DNA of 64,000 nt. It comes from Pseudonocardia sp. CNS-004 (GTDB lineage: Bacteria > Actinomycetota > Actinomycetes > Mycobacteriales > Pseudonocardiaceae). This document shows, piece by piece, positions 9,151 through 19,172 of this stretch. The position numbers and the translations under genes were made by a program. The stretch's first letter is position 1, and each line of letters begins with the position of its first letter. Where the stretch lies: contig MKJV01000065.1 of assembly GCA_001942185.1 (NCBI GenBank), forward strand, positions 85,551 to 149,550, given 5' to 3'. The notes below the pieces were generated by a model that did not search any database, was not told the origin of the DNA, and saw only the letters and a program-made list of their open reading frames with translations.

Positions 9151-9445
9151 GCGGCTCGTGATCGCCGGAAATGGTGCCGCGACGACCGATCTGTCGTCCT
9201 CCCACCACTGCCGACGATCGACGTGTGCATGATCGGCGGAAGTGGCGCCAGAGCGTCATATCCGGCGCCCTCGAACCACGTCCGGTGATCACGGCCCCGG
9301 GCGTCGCACAGCGGGGCCGGGAAGCGCTGTTGTCCTGGCCGGCACACCCGGCGACGTCGTGATCATTGCGAGATCACGCCGCCCGCCGCCGCGAGGGCGC
9401 TGTGGCGCAAATGGGACCGATCATGGGATCACGGTGTTCGCCGAG
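9151..9445. repeat. Long palindromic intergenic repeat, copy B
   Basis: Homologous over its length to copy A (4873-5240). Shared blocks in the same order include TGATCGCCGGAAATGGTGCC, GATCTGTCGTC, CACCACTG.CGACGATCGAC, ATGATCGGCGGAA, TCCGGTGATCACG, CAGCGGGGCCGGGAAGCGCT and GCCGCGAGGGCGCTGTGG, then GACCGATCATG. Copy B lacks about 70 bases of the third palindrome of copy A and rejoins at ATCACGGTG. It also lies between two convergent genes. Differences at many positions show the copies are old, not recent duplicates. Confidence 0.7.
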
Positions 9446-9564
9446 CTCGACCGCGAGCCGGCCGAACGCGGCGAGGCTACGTCCGACCACTGATCCATTC
9501 GGAATCCCCCGTGCGGGAAGGGTGGTCCCGGCACTCGGCCGTCGCCGCGGGGGTACCGATCGCG

Positions 9565-10978
9565 CTACGGCGACTCGTTCTCGAACACCTCGAGCGCGCG
9601 GATCTTGTTCGTCGCGTCCAGCGCGGCCACCTTGTACGCCTCGGAGAGCGTCGGGTAGTTGAGCACGGTGTCGACGAGGTAGTCGACGGTGCCGCCGCAG
9701 CCCATGATCGCCTGCCCGATGTGCACGAGGTCGGTGGCGCCGGTGCCGAACACGTGCACGCCCAGCAGCGTGCGGTCGTCGGTGGAGACGAGCAGCTTGA
9801 GCATGCCGTAGGAGTCGCCCACGATCGCGCCGCGCGCCAGCTCCCGGTAGCGCGACATCCCCACCTCGTAGGGCACCGCGGCCGAGGTCAGCTCCGCCTC
9901 GGTGCGGCCGCAGTAGGAGATCTCGGGCACGTGTAGATGCCGATCGGCTGCAGCTCCTGCAGCTCACGGGCCGGTTCGCCGAACGCGTGGTACGCCGCGA
10001 GCCTGCCCTGGTCCATGCTGGTGGCGGCGAGGGCGGGAAAGCCGATCACGTCGCGACGGCGAAGATGTGCGGCACCTCGGTGCGGTACTGCTTGTCCACG
10101 GTGATGCGTCCGCGGGGGTCGGCCGTGAGGCCGGCCTTCTCCAGATCCAGCTCCGAGGTCACACCCTGACGGCCCGCCGAGTACATCACCATGTCGGCCG
10201 CGATCCGTTTGCCGCTGGTGAGGCTGGTGACGGTGCCCCGCTGGGTCACCTCGACCTTCTCGACCTCCTCGCCGAACCGGAACGTGACGGACTGGTCGCG
10301 CAGGTGGAACTTCAGCGACTCGACCACCTCGGGGTCGCAGAAGTCCAGCATCGCGGGCCGCTTCTCGACCACCGTGACCCGGGTGCCGAGCGCGGCGAAC
10401 ATCGACGCGTACTCGATCCCGATCACTCCGGCGCCGACCACCACCATGGAGCCCGGCACCCGCTGCAGCTTGAGCACGCCGTCGGAGTCGAGCACGCGCT
10501 CGTCGTCGAACTCGACCTCGGCGGGACGGGCCGGCTTCGTGCCCGTGGCGATCACGACGTTCGCGGCTGTGACGGTGCTGCGGTCGCCCCGCGCGTCGCC
10601 CTCCACGGTGACGGTGTGCTCGTCCTCGAAGCGGGCGGTGCCACCGATGATCTCGACGTGGTTGCGCAGCAGCTGGTTGCGGATGACCTCGACCTCACGG
10701 CCGACCACGTGCTGCGTGCGTGCAAGCAGGTCGGAGATGGTGATCTCGCTCTTGACCCGGTAGCTCGCCCCGTACATGTCCCGCTGCGCGAACCCGGTCA
10801 GGTACAGCACCGCTTCCCGCAGCGTCTTGGACGGGATCGTGCCCGTGTTGACGCAGACGCCGCCCATCATGTTGCGCCGTTCGGCCACGGCGACGCGCTT
10901 GCCGAGCTTCGCAGCCGCGATCGCGGCCTTCTGGCCGCCCGGGCCGGACCCGATCACGAGCAGGTCGTAGTCGTACAC
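9565..10978 (-). CDS. sthA: Soluble NAD(P) transhydrogenase (two one-base breaks)
   Basis: FAD-dependent pyridine nucleotide transhydrogenase of about 471 residues that balances NADPH and NADH pools in the cytoplasm. It has the FAD motif [15 protein letters not shown], the segment [18 protein letters not shown], in which the first redox Cys of the disulfide reductase family is kept but the second is replaced by Thr, as is characteristic of SthA, and the second Rossmann motif [14 protein letters not shown]. The C-terminal dimerisation domain contains [19 protein letters not shown]. One base is missing near 10054 ([12 protein letters not shown]) and one near 9930 ([12 protein letters not shown]). 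GTG 10978 has GGGGAGGA upstream. Confidence 0.92.
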
Positions 10979-11221
10979 GCGACGGTCCTCCCCAATCAGA
11001 CGGGCGATCGAACACCCGGTACGGGGACAGCGTTGCCGCACTGCGGCCGCGCGGCAAGCGCGGGAGGTTAACACTCGACGACGACAAGATCCGTCGTGCG
11101 CCGATCTCTCCGGCGGCAGCTGTCCACCTCGCACCGATCCGGCCGGTTCAGCGCCCCGTTGTCCACATCCGGACGGAGCACCGTCCCCGCCGCCCGGCCA
11201 CCACCGCACATCCTCGCCCAC

Positions 11222-12324
11222 ATGACGCCTCCCGCCGACCACCCGCCCGTCGTGCTCCCGGCCGACGTCGCGCGCCCGTGCTCCGCATCAGCGACCAAGG
11301 TGAGCTCGTGGCGGCGATCCCGGCGATGCTCGGGTTCCACCCTCGCGAGTCGCTCGTCCTGATGGCCACGGGCGGCCGGTCCGGGCGCAGGATCGGGCTC
11401 ACGCTGCGCATCGATCTGCCGCCGCCCGACCACCCGGAGTACGCCGAGCACACCGAGCTCATCGCCGGATCGGTCACGCGCGGTGTGCTCCTCGACGAAC
11501 CCGCCGGCGCGATCTGCGTCGTCGTGAGCGGGGCCAGCGCGCCACCGGGCCGTCCACCCGGGGAGCTCCCGCACCGGCCCCTGGCCGCCCGGGTCGGGCG
11601 GGAGCTCGAACAGCACGCCGTCCCGGTGCTGGCCTCGATATGGGCCGAGCGCACGGCGGGCGGAGCGCGCTGGGCCTGCTACCAGCCGTGCGGCTGCGCC
11701 GGCACCATGCCCGACCCGGCCGCCACGACGTTCGTGGCCACGGTGGTGGCCGACGGCAGGGTGGTCCACGCCGACCGGGCCGAGCTGGTCGCATCCGTCG
11801 CTCCCGCCGACTCCGCACGGATCCGGCGGCGCGAGGAACAGCTGATCAGGGCCACCGAGGGGGAGATCGGGGACGGCGGCCCGGTCGTGCTCGACGCCCC
11901 CGCCGGGATCGAGGCGCTCGACGCGGCCATCGCCGACGCGGCAGACGGCAGGCTCACACTGCCCGACGCCCGAGTGCTGGCGTTGGTCACGGCGCTCGGG
12001 ATCGACGAGGTGCGTGCCTGTGCGCTGCGGCGGTGCGCAGGCCCGCACGCCGCAGCGGCCGAGCAGCTGTGGGCGGCGCTGGCCCGGGAAACCCCCGACC
12101 CGGAGTCGGCAGGCCCGGCCGCACTCCTGGCGATGTCGGCGCTGCTACGCGGCGACGGTGCGCTCGCGAACGTCGCGCTCGACCGCGCGGAGCAGGCCTG
12201 GCCGGGCCATGCATTCGCCGCGCTGGTCCGGCGCGCGGCCGGCGCCGGGCTCCGGCCGTCGCAGATCCGTGCAACCCTGCTCGGCGAGAAGCCTCTCGGC
12301 GATGCCGACCGGGACGCTCGGTGA
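11222..12324 (+). CDS. DUF4192 domain protein (probable one-base break near 11277)
   Basis: Actinobacterial protein of unknown function, about 367 residues, matching the DUF4192 family by its start region ([23 protein letters not shown]), CVVVSGA segment and C-terminal [20 protein letters not shown]. The frame from GTG 11278 lacks the usual residues before this block. ATG 11222 gives [19 protein letters not shown], which joins the main frame ([10 protein letters not shown]) if one G is restored near 11277. No ribosome-binding site is obvious at 11222, so the start is uncertain. It sits between sthA and galE. Confidence 0.75.
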
Positions 12325-12350
12325 ACGGTCGGGCGCTCGCCCGCCCGCGG

Positions 12351-13319
12351 TCAGGGTGTGCGGTTGCGGGTGAACTCCCAGGCGTCGCCCACGATGGTGG
12401 CGAGGTCGGTGCGCTGCGGCCGCCAACCGAGCGCGGCCTTGGCGGCGTCGCTGGAGGCGATCAGCACAGCGGGATCGCCCGCACGGCGGGGAGCAGCCAC
12501 GGCGGGGATCGGATGCCCGGTCACCGCGCGGCAGGCCTCCACCACCTCGCGCACCGAGAAGCCGGTGCCGGAGCCGAGATTGTAGACGGCGTGCCGCCCC
12601 GGCTGCGCGTGCTCGAGCGCCAGCAGATGGGCGTCGGCGAGGTCGTCCACGTGGATGTAGTCGCGCACGCACGTGCCGTCCGGCGTGGGCCAGTCCTCGC
12701 CGTACACCTGCACCGCGTCCCGGGTTCCCGACGCCACCTGCAGCACGATCGGGATCAGGTGGGTCTCCACCGCGTGCCGCTCGCCGAAGCTGCCGTGGGC
12801 GCCCGCCACGTTGAAGTAGCGCAGGCTCACCGCCGCCAGCCCGTGTGCCGCGGCGTAGGAGCCGATGGCGTGGTCGATGGCGAGCTTGCTCGCGCCGTAC
12901 GGGTTGGTCGGCCGGGTGGGCGCGTCCTCCCGGATCGGCACCTGCTCGGGCTCGCCGTACGTCGCGGCGGTGGAGGAGAACACCAGGCGGGGCGTGCGGT
13001 GCCGGCGCATCGCCTCGAGCAGCCGGAAGCTCGTCACCACGTTGCCGTTCCAGTAGAGCTCCGGCCGCTGCACCGATTCCCCCACGAGCGACTTCGCCGC
13101 GAAGTGCAGCACACCGTCGAAGCCGTCGGAGAGCACGTCGTCGGCGGCGTCGGCGGCGTCGGCGAGGTCGGCCTCCACGAACCGCGCACCGTCAGGCACC
13201 GCGTCCTTGTGCCCGGTGGACAGGTCGTCGAGCACCGTCACGTCGTGACCCGCGTCCACCAGGTGGGCGGCGCACACGCTGCCCACGTAGCCCGCCCCAC
13301 CGGTCACGAGCAACTTCAC
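12351..13319 (-). CDS. galE: UDP-glucose 4-epimerase
   Basis: Short-chain dehydrogenase/reductase of 322 residues interconverting UDP-glucose and UDP-galactose for cell-envelope polysaccharides. It has the NAD motif TGGAGYVGS at the N-terminus, [11 protein letters not shown], the catalytic Ser/Tyr/Lys in SSTAATYG and YGASK, and the substrate loop [11 protein letters not shown] 13319 is preceded by GAGGAGG. It follows the IdeR-type regulator on the same strand with a 100-base gap, the same order as dtxR-galE in corynebacteria. Confidence 0.93.
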   Translation of the reverse strand: MKLLVTGGAGYVGSVCAAHLVDAGHDVTVLDDLSTGHKDAVPDGARFVEADLADAADAADDVLSDGFDGVLHFAAKSLVGESVQRPELYWNGNVVTSFRLLEAMRRHRTPRLVFSSTAATYGEPEQVPIREDAPTRPTNPYGASKLAIDHAIGSYAAAHGLAAVSLRYFNVAGAHGSFGERHAVETHLIPIVLQVASGTRDAVQVYGEDWPTPDGTCVRDYIHVDDLADAHLLALEHAQPGRHAVYNLGSGTGFSVREVVEACRAVTGHPIPAVAAPRRAGDPAVLIASSDAAKAALGWRPQRTDLATIVGDAWEFTRNRTP

Positions 13320-13418
13320 GGCACTCCTCCTCGGGGTTCGGCGCGCGCCGCCCGGCCGCCGCGCGTCGCGGCACACCGTCTCACGGCGCGCGCCGTCACC
13401 CCCGGAGGGGCTCCCGGC

Positions 13419-14144
13419 TCAGCGAGCCCGCACGAGCACCGCGTGGGCGATGAGCGGCGCCACCGAGGAGGCGGCACCGTTGCTCGCCACGCTCACCGCG
13501 TCGCCGAAGCGCGAGATGGCGTCCACGTCCACATCCTGTCCCGGCACGATGCCGGCCGACTTGAGGTCGGCCATCAGGTCGGCGTCCACCTGCACGTGCT
13601 CGGCGATGCGGCGCACCTCCACCGGGCCGCCGCCCCGGCGGGCGAACTCGTCGAGCCGCTGCAGCCCCACCTCGAGCACCGGCGGCGTCGACGCAGAACG
13701 CGACGCCGTGGCGCTGTCGATGTTGTTCACGAGGTCGTCGAGGCCGGGAATGGGGTTGCCGTACGGGGACGTGGTGGGGTTGTCGAGGAGCGTCACGAGC
13801 TTGCGCTCCACGGCCTCGCTCATCACGTGCTCCCAGCGGCAGGCCTCGGCGTGCACGAACTCCCACTCGAGTCCGATCACGTCGACGAGCAACCGCTCCG
13901 CGAGCCGGTGCTTGCGCATCACGGCCACGGCGCGCCCGCGCCCGGCCTCGGTGAGCTCGAGGTGCCGGTCGCCCGCCACCACCACCAGCCCGTCTCGTTC
14001 CATCCGGGCAACGGTCTGGCTCACCGTCGGCCCGCTTTGGCCGAGCCGTTCCGCAATGCGCGCGCGCAGCGGGACGACACCCTCCTCCTCGAGTTCGTAG
14101 ATGGTGCGGAGGTACATCTCGGTGGTATCGATGAGCTCGTTCAC
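13419..14144 (-). CDS. ideR: DtxR/IdeR-family metal-dependent regulator
   Basis: Iron-dependent repressor of about 241 residues. The winged helix (TTEMYLRTIYELEEEGVVPL, GQSGPTVSQTVARMERDGLV) is followed by the metal-binding dimerisation domain with family residues in HRLAERLLVDVIGLEW, HAEACRWEHVMSEAVE (Cys and His ligands) and NPIPG. The C-terminal SH3-like domain is complete and ends VLVRAR. The GTG start at 14144 gives VNELIDTTEMYL, as in IdeR proteins. The gene is divergent from the sulfurtransferase gene and precedes galE. Iron-responsive control of uptake and storage genes is expected from the family. Confidence 0.9.
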   Translation of the reverse strand: MNELIDTTEMYLRTIYELEEEGVVPLRARIAERLGQSGPTVSQTVARMERDGLVVVAGDRHLELTEAGRGRAVAVMRKHRLAERLLVDVIGLEWEFVHAEACRWEHVMSEAVERKLVTLLDNPTTSPYGNPIPGLDDLVNNIDSATASRSASTPPVLEVGLQRLDEFARRGGGPVEVRRIAEHVQVDADLMADLKSAGIVPGQDVDVDAISRFGDAVSVASNGAASSVAPLIAHAVLVRAR

Positions 14145-14237
14145 GCCCCCAGCCCTTTCGTCAAGTCCCCATTCTATCGGTGCAACCGCTCGCCGACGCC
14201 CCGCCATCCCGGGCAGGATGACCTGGTGTTCGCACCG

Positions 14238-15095
14238 ATGGATCCCCTCCTCCCCGTGGCCCGGCTCGCGGAGCTCTCCGCCGATCCCGATCCGGCGCGC
14301 CACCCGGTCGTGCTCGACGTGCGGTGGCGCCTCGGCGGCCCGCCCGCCCGCCCCGATCACGACGCAGCGCACATCCCCGGAGCGGTCTTCCTCGACATGG
14401 ACACCGACCTCGCCGACCCGCCGGGTCCGGAAGGCCGCCACCCACTGCCCTCGGTCGAGCGGCTGCAGGCCGCGCTGCGCAGAGCGGGCGTGTGTGACGG
14501 GTCGCTGGTCGTCGCCCACGACGACGCTCAGGGCGTGCAGGCGGCGCGCGCATGGTGGCTGCTGCGCTGGGCCGGGTTCGCGTCGGGCACGGTCGCGGTG
14601 CTCGACGGCGGGTTCCGCGCCTGGGTGGAGGCAGGCCTGCCCACCACGGACGAGCCGTCCCGCCCCGCTCCCGGCGACGTCACGGTCCGGCCGGGGGGCA
14701 TGCCGGTGCTCGACGCCGACGAGGCGGCCGCGCTCGCCCGCTCGGGTGTGCTGCTCGACGCCCGCGCACCGGAGCGCTACCGGGGTGAGCACGAGCCGGT
14801 CGACCCGAAGGCCGGCCACATCCCGGGGGCCCACAACGCGCCCGCCACCGGCGTGCTCGGTGCCGACGGCCGCTGGCTCCCGCCTGCGGCGCTGGCCGAG
14901 TGGCTCGGCCGCCTGGCAGGAGAACGGGAGGTCGGCGCCTACTGCGGATCAGGGGCCACCGCGTCGGCGCTCGTGCTCGCCGCCGAGTACGCGGGCTACC
15001 GGGAGCCGGAGCGGCCGATCGGGCTCTACGTCGGGTCGTGGTCGAACTGGTCGGCCGATCCCGCGCGGGCGGTGGCCACGGGCGCGGCGCCGTGA
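14238..15095 (+). CDS. Rhodanese-type sulfurtransferase (SseA-like)
   Basis: Two-domain thiosulfate/3-mercaptopyruvate sulfurtransferase of about 285 residues. The inactive N-terminal rhodanese domain has HIPGAVFLDMDTDLADP and the C-terminal domain carries the active-site loop CGSGATAS. Further signatures are VVLDVRWRLGG, LDGGFRAWVEAG and LLDARAPERYRGEHEP. ATG 14238 is used; a GTG four codons upstream is possible. The gene ends in a four-base overlap with the acuC-type gene and is divergent from the iron regulator, so a role in sulfur supply under iron control is possible but not shown. Confidence 0.9.
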   Translation: MDPLLPVARLAELSADPDPARHPVVLDVRWRLGGPPARPDHDAAHIPGAVFLDMDTDLADPPGPEGRHPLPSVERLQAALRRAGVCDGSLVVAHDDAQGVQAARAWWLLRWAGFASGTVAVLDGGFRAWVEAGLPTTDEPSRPAPGDVTVRPGGMPVLDADEAAALARSGVLLDARAPERYRGEHEPVDPKAGHIPGAHNAPATGVLGADGRWLPPAALAEWLGRLAGEREVGAYCGSGATASALVLAAEYAGYREPERPIGLYVGSWSNWSADPARAVATGAAP

Positions 15096-16261
15096 GCGCA
15101 CGGGCGGCGGTCGTCTGGACGCCGGAGTTCCTCGGCTACGACCTCGGCGACGGCCACCCCCTCGACCCGATCCGGCTCGACCTCACGATGCGGCTGGCCA
15201 CCGAGCTCGGTGTGCTCGAGGGCGTGGAGCCGCTGGTGCCGCGGCAGGCGCCCGACGAGGAGGTGCAACGCGTGCACGTCCCGTCGTACCTCAGCGCGGT
15301 GAAGTCGGCCCCGGAACAGGCCTTCGGGGTGGGCCACGGGCTCGGCACCGACGACAACCCGATCTTCCTCGGGATGCACGAGGCCAGCGCGCTGGTCTGC
15401 GGCGGGTCGCTGCTCGCCGCGCGGGAGATCGCCGAGGGCCGGGCCGACCGGGCCGTCAACATCGCGGGCGGGCTGCACCACGCGATGCGCGACCGGGCCG
15501 CGGGGTTCTGCGTGTACAACGACTGCGCGGTGGCGATCTCGTGGCTGCTCGACCACGGGTTCGACCGCATCGCCTACGTCGACGTCGACGTCCACCACGG
15601 CGACGGGGTGCAGGCGGCGTTCTACGCCGACCCGCGGGTGCTCACGATCTCCCTGCACCAGCACCCGATGACGCTGTGGCCGGGCACCGGGTGGCCGGGC
15701 GAGTACGGGGAGGGCGACGCCGCGGGCACCGCCGTCAACGTGCCGCTGCCACCGGGCACACCCGACACGAGCTGGCTGCGTGCGTTCCACGCGGTGGTGC
15801 CGTCGCTGCTCACGCAGTTCCGCCCGCAGATCCTCGTCACGCAGTGCGGCGTCGACACCCACGTCGAGGACCCGCTGGCCGACCTCGGGCTCACCGTCGA
15901 CGGCCACCGCACGATCTACCGGGCGTTGCGCGAGCTCGCCACACACACGGCGGGTGGCAAATGGCTCGCCGTCGGCGGCGGCGGGTACGGCCTGTTCCGG
16001 GTGGTGCCCCGGTCGTGGACCCACCTCATCGCCACCGTGCTCGACCGCGACGTCGAGCCGGACCGCCCGCTCCCCGCCGGCTGGGTGGCCGCACCGCGGG
16101 GCTCACCGGCCAGCAGCTGCCGATCTCGATGACCGACGGCACCGCCCCCGGGTACACCCCGTCGGATGGAGGGGGCCGACCGCGTGGACACCGCGGTCCT
16201 GGACACCCGCCGGGCGGTGTTCCCCCTGCACGGACTCGACCCCGACGACCCGAGGGACTGA
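15092..16261 (+). CDS. acuC: AcuC-type histone-deacetylase-like protein (two breaks near the end)
   Basis: Zinc-dependent protein deacetylase of about 389 residues in the class I HDAC/AcuC family, known in Bacillus to deacetylate acetyl-CoA synthetase. Signatures are NIAGGLHHAM, FCVYNDCAVAI, YVDVDVHHGDGVQ (zinc ligands Asp and His), SLHQHP and GGGGYG (catalytic Tyr). The start GTG 15092 overlaps the sulfurtransferase stop. The C-terminal end is restored by two frame corrections, near 16094 and near 16175 (the second may be an extra G), giving the family ending RRAVFPLHGLDPDDP. Six bases later starts a GNAT/acyl-CoA synthetase gene, its likely functional partner. Confidence 0.88.
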
Positions 16262-16266
16262 CGGGC

Positions 16267-18961
16267 ATGACCACGAGCACCGACCGCGGCTACCCCCGGC
16301 ACTGGGAGGCCGACGTCGTGGCGTCCGACGGGGGCATCGTGCACCTGCGCCCGATCGTGCCCGACGACGCCGACGCGTTGCTGCGGTTCCACCAGAGCCT
16401 CTCGGAGCGCACCCGCTACCTGCGCTACTTCGGCCCCTATCCGCGCATCTCCCCACGTGACCTCGAACGGTTCACCACCGTCGACCACCGCACCCGGGTG
16501 GCGCTCATCTGCCTGCTCGGCGACGAGATCATCGCCGTGGGCCGGTACGAAGGCCTGGGGCCGGGGCCGAGCGGGCGGGTCGAGTCGGCCGAGGTCGCGT
16601 TCGTCGCTCGTGACGACCACCAGAGACGCGGGCTGGGTTCGATCCTGCTCGAACACCTCGCGGCGGCCGCCAGGGAGAACGGCCTGCGCCGGTTCGAGGC
16701 CGAGGTGTTGGTGGAGAACCACCAGATGGTGCGGGTCTTCCGCGACGCCGGGTACCAGGTGAGCCGGGAGTTCGCCGAGGGCGTGCTGCACCTCGAGTTC
16801 GACATCGACCCCACGGAGCGTGCGCTCGCCGTCCGCGACTCCCGCGAGCAGCGGGCCGAGGCCCGCAGCGTGCACAACGCCCTGCACCCCACGTCCGTGG
16901 CCGTGATCGGGGCATCCACCGACCCGTCGAAGATCGGCCACGCGGTACTGGCCAACCTGCTGCGCGCCAACTTCACCGGCCCCGTCTTCCCGGTCAACCC
17001 CGACGCCCGGTCGGTGCGCGGGGTGCGGGCGTACGCGTCGGTCACCGAGATCCCCGACGAGGTCGACCTGGCCGTGGTCGCGGTGCCCGCCGCGGGGATC
17101 GACGAGGTGATGGACTCCTGCCTCGAGAAGGGCGTCACCACCCTCGTCGTCGTGAGCGCGGGGTTCGCCGACGTGGGCGGGAGCGGCGTGGTCGCGGAGC
17201 GCCGCCTGGTGTCCGAGGCACGGGCCCACGGGATGCGGGTGATCGGGCCCAACGCGCTCGGGGTGGTCAACAACGACCCGTCGGTGCGGCTCAACGCCAC
17301 GCTCGCCCCGAGCTCCCGGGCACCGGGCGGGTCGGGTTCTTCTCCCAGTCCGGCGCGCTGGGCATCGCGATCCTCGCGGCGGCGAAGGAGCACGGGCTCG
17401 GCCTGTCCACGTTCGTCTCCGCGGGCAACCGGGCCGACCTGTCGGGCAACGACCTGCTGCAGTACTGGCAGACCGATCCGCACACCGACGTCGTCCTGCT
17501 CTACCTCGAGACGTTCGGCAACCCGCGCAAGTTCGCGCGCCTCGCGCGGCGGCTCGCGCGCACCAAGCCGATCGTCGCCGTGAAGAGCGGGCGCCACTCC
17601 GGGCCCACGGCCGCGCTGGCCGCGAGTGCGGCACCCATCGACGAGGACAGCGTGCGGGCGCTGTTCGAGCAGGCCGGCGTGATCCGCGTCGAGACGCTCA
17701 CCCAGCTGTTCGACACCGCACTCCTGCTCGCCTACCAGCCGCTCCCGGCCGGGCCGAGGGTCGCGGTCGTGGGCAACTCCAGCGCGCTGGGCGTCCTGGT
17801 CTCCGACGCGCTGCTCGGCGGCGGGATGGAGCTCGCGGGCCCGCCGGTCGACGTAGGCACGGCCGCGTCGCCCGAGGAGTTCGCCGCCGCGGTCGCCCGG
17901 GCCATCCGGGACGACCCGCCGGAGGGCGCCACCGGCGAACCTGCGGGGGCCGACGCGCTCATCGCCGTGTTCGTCCCACCTGTCGCCACCCCCGGCGCGG
18001 CGTACGCCAGGGCGCTGCGGGATGCCGTCGCCGGGTCGGACAAGCCGGTGGCGGCGGTGTTCCTCGCCGCGGAGGGGGTGCCGCACGAGCTGTCCGTCGC
18101 GCGGGAGGACGGCTCACCCGGTCCGGGCTCGGTGCCGAGCTACCCCAGCCCGGAACGCGCGGCGGCAGCACTTGCCAGGGTCAGCAGGTACGCCCGCTGG
18201 CGGGCCGGCCGGTCGGGGAGTTCGTCAGCCCGTCCGGGATCGACACCGAACGGGCGCGGGGCGTGGTCGAGCGCCTGGGCGCCGGCAGCCCCCACCGCCT
18301 CGGTGACGCCGAGACCGTCGAGCTGCTCGCCTGCTACGGGATCCCCGTCACCGAGTTCCGGATGGTGCCCGACGCCGACGCCGCGGTCGCGGCGGCCGAG
18401 GAGATCGGGTTCCCGGTGGCGATCAAGGCGGTCGGCGACCGCTGGCGGCACCGCACCGACCTCGTGGGTGTCCGGCTCGACCTGGAAGAGGCGTCCGGGG
18501 TGCGGCGCGCTCACGCCGACATCGCGCGGCTCACCGGGCAGGGCGAGGTCTACGTGCAGCGGATGGCTCCGAAGGGTGTCTCCTGCGTGCTGGAGATCGT
18601 GGACGACCCGTCGTTCGGGTCGCTGCTGTCCTTCGGGGTGTCCGGGATGGCCACCGAGCTGCTCGGCGACCGGGCCTTCCGGGTGGTGCCGGTGTCCGAC
18701 CAGGACGCCGCCGCGCTCGTGCGGGCCCCGCGGGCGGCGCCGCTGCTGGCCGGCTACCGGGGCACCGAGCCGGTCGACCTGGCGGCGCTGGAGGACCTGG
18801 TGCTGCGCGTCGGCCGGGTCGCCGAGGACCTCCCCGAGGTGCGTTCGCTCGTGCTCGACCCGGTGCTCACCTCGCCGGAGGGGGCGTTCGTCACGGGCGC
18901 GCGCGTCGTCCTCGGCCCGCCGCCCACCCGCGCCGACAGCGGGCCGCGGCGCCTGTCCTAG
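16267..18961 (+). CDS. GNAT acetyltransferase fused to ADP-forming acyl-CoA synthetase (two one-base breaks)
   Basis: Large protein of about 898 residues. An N-terminal GNAT domain (residues 1-190; acetyl-CoA loop DHQRRGLGSILLEHL) is followed by a CoA-binding Rossmann domain (VAVIGASTDPSKIGHAV), succinyl-CoA-ligase-like domains (GFFSQSGALGIAI, NSSALGVLVSDALL) and an ATP-grasp domain (GIPVTEFRMV, FPVAIKAV, LLGDRAFRVVPV). This is the architecture of Pat-type protein lysine acetyltransferases, whose synthetase part is usually inactive and regulatory. In the visible sequence I cannot find an obvious phospho-histidine of active ADP-forming synthetases. Breaks lie near 17310 (one G lost) and 18206 (one C lost). 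It is adjacent to acuC. Confidence 0.85.
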
Positions 18962-18987
18962 CACATATGAAGTGGCGTGGTTTGCGT

Positions 18988-19141
18988 GGCGGTGCCGGTA
19001 GCGGAACCTCAGACGCCTTCTCGCTCCGGGAGCTCCTCCTCATGGACGCCAGTTCACCGCGTCGGAGCTGTCCTCGCGAGAAGCGCCTGAGAACCCGCGG
19101 CGGTGCCGGTGGCGTGCTCCCACGAAGCGGCTCCGCCGCTT
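18988..19141. repeat. MITE-like inverted repeat plus hairpin between convergent genes
   Basis: An imperfect inverted repeat (arms about 19001-19038 and 19063-19098, sharing GCGAGAAG and CTGAG) is flanked by perfect 12-base direct repeats GGCGGTGCCGGT at 18988-18999 and 19099-19110. A separate hairpin AAGCGGCTCCGCCGCTT followed by ATAA (19125-19145) looks like a terminator. The layout resembles a small non-autonomous element, but a 12-base target duplication would be long. It sits between the acyltransferase and fumarase genes, which converge. Confidence 0.5.
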
Positions 19142-19172
19142 ATAACACCACCTGGGCGGCCTAGCCTCCGAG

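Noticed and set aside
4873..9445. Repeat copies A and B as a CRISPR array or an insertion sequence
   Set aside because: There are no short regular repeats with spacers, and no transposase frame; the two copies diverge and contain only hairpins.
11640..14237. Upstream part of a 1,151-codon plus-strand frame ending in the sulfurtransferase
   Set aside because: Only the part from 14238 matches a protein family. The rest is a shadow of DUF4192, galE and the IdeR gene.
18967..19164. Short plus-strand ORF after the acyltransferase
   Set aside because: It has no family features and coincides with the inverted-repeat element.
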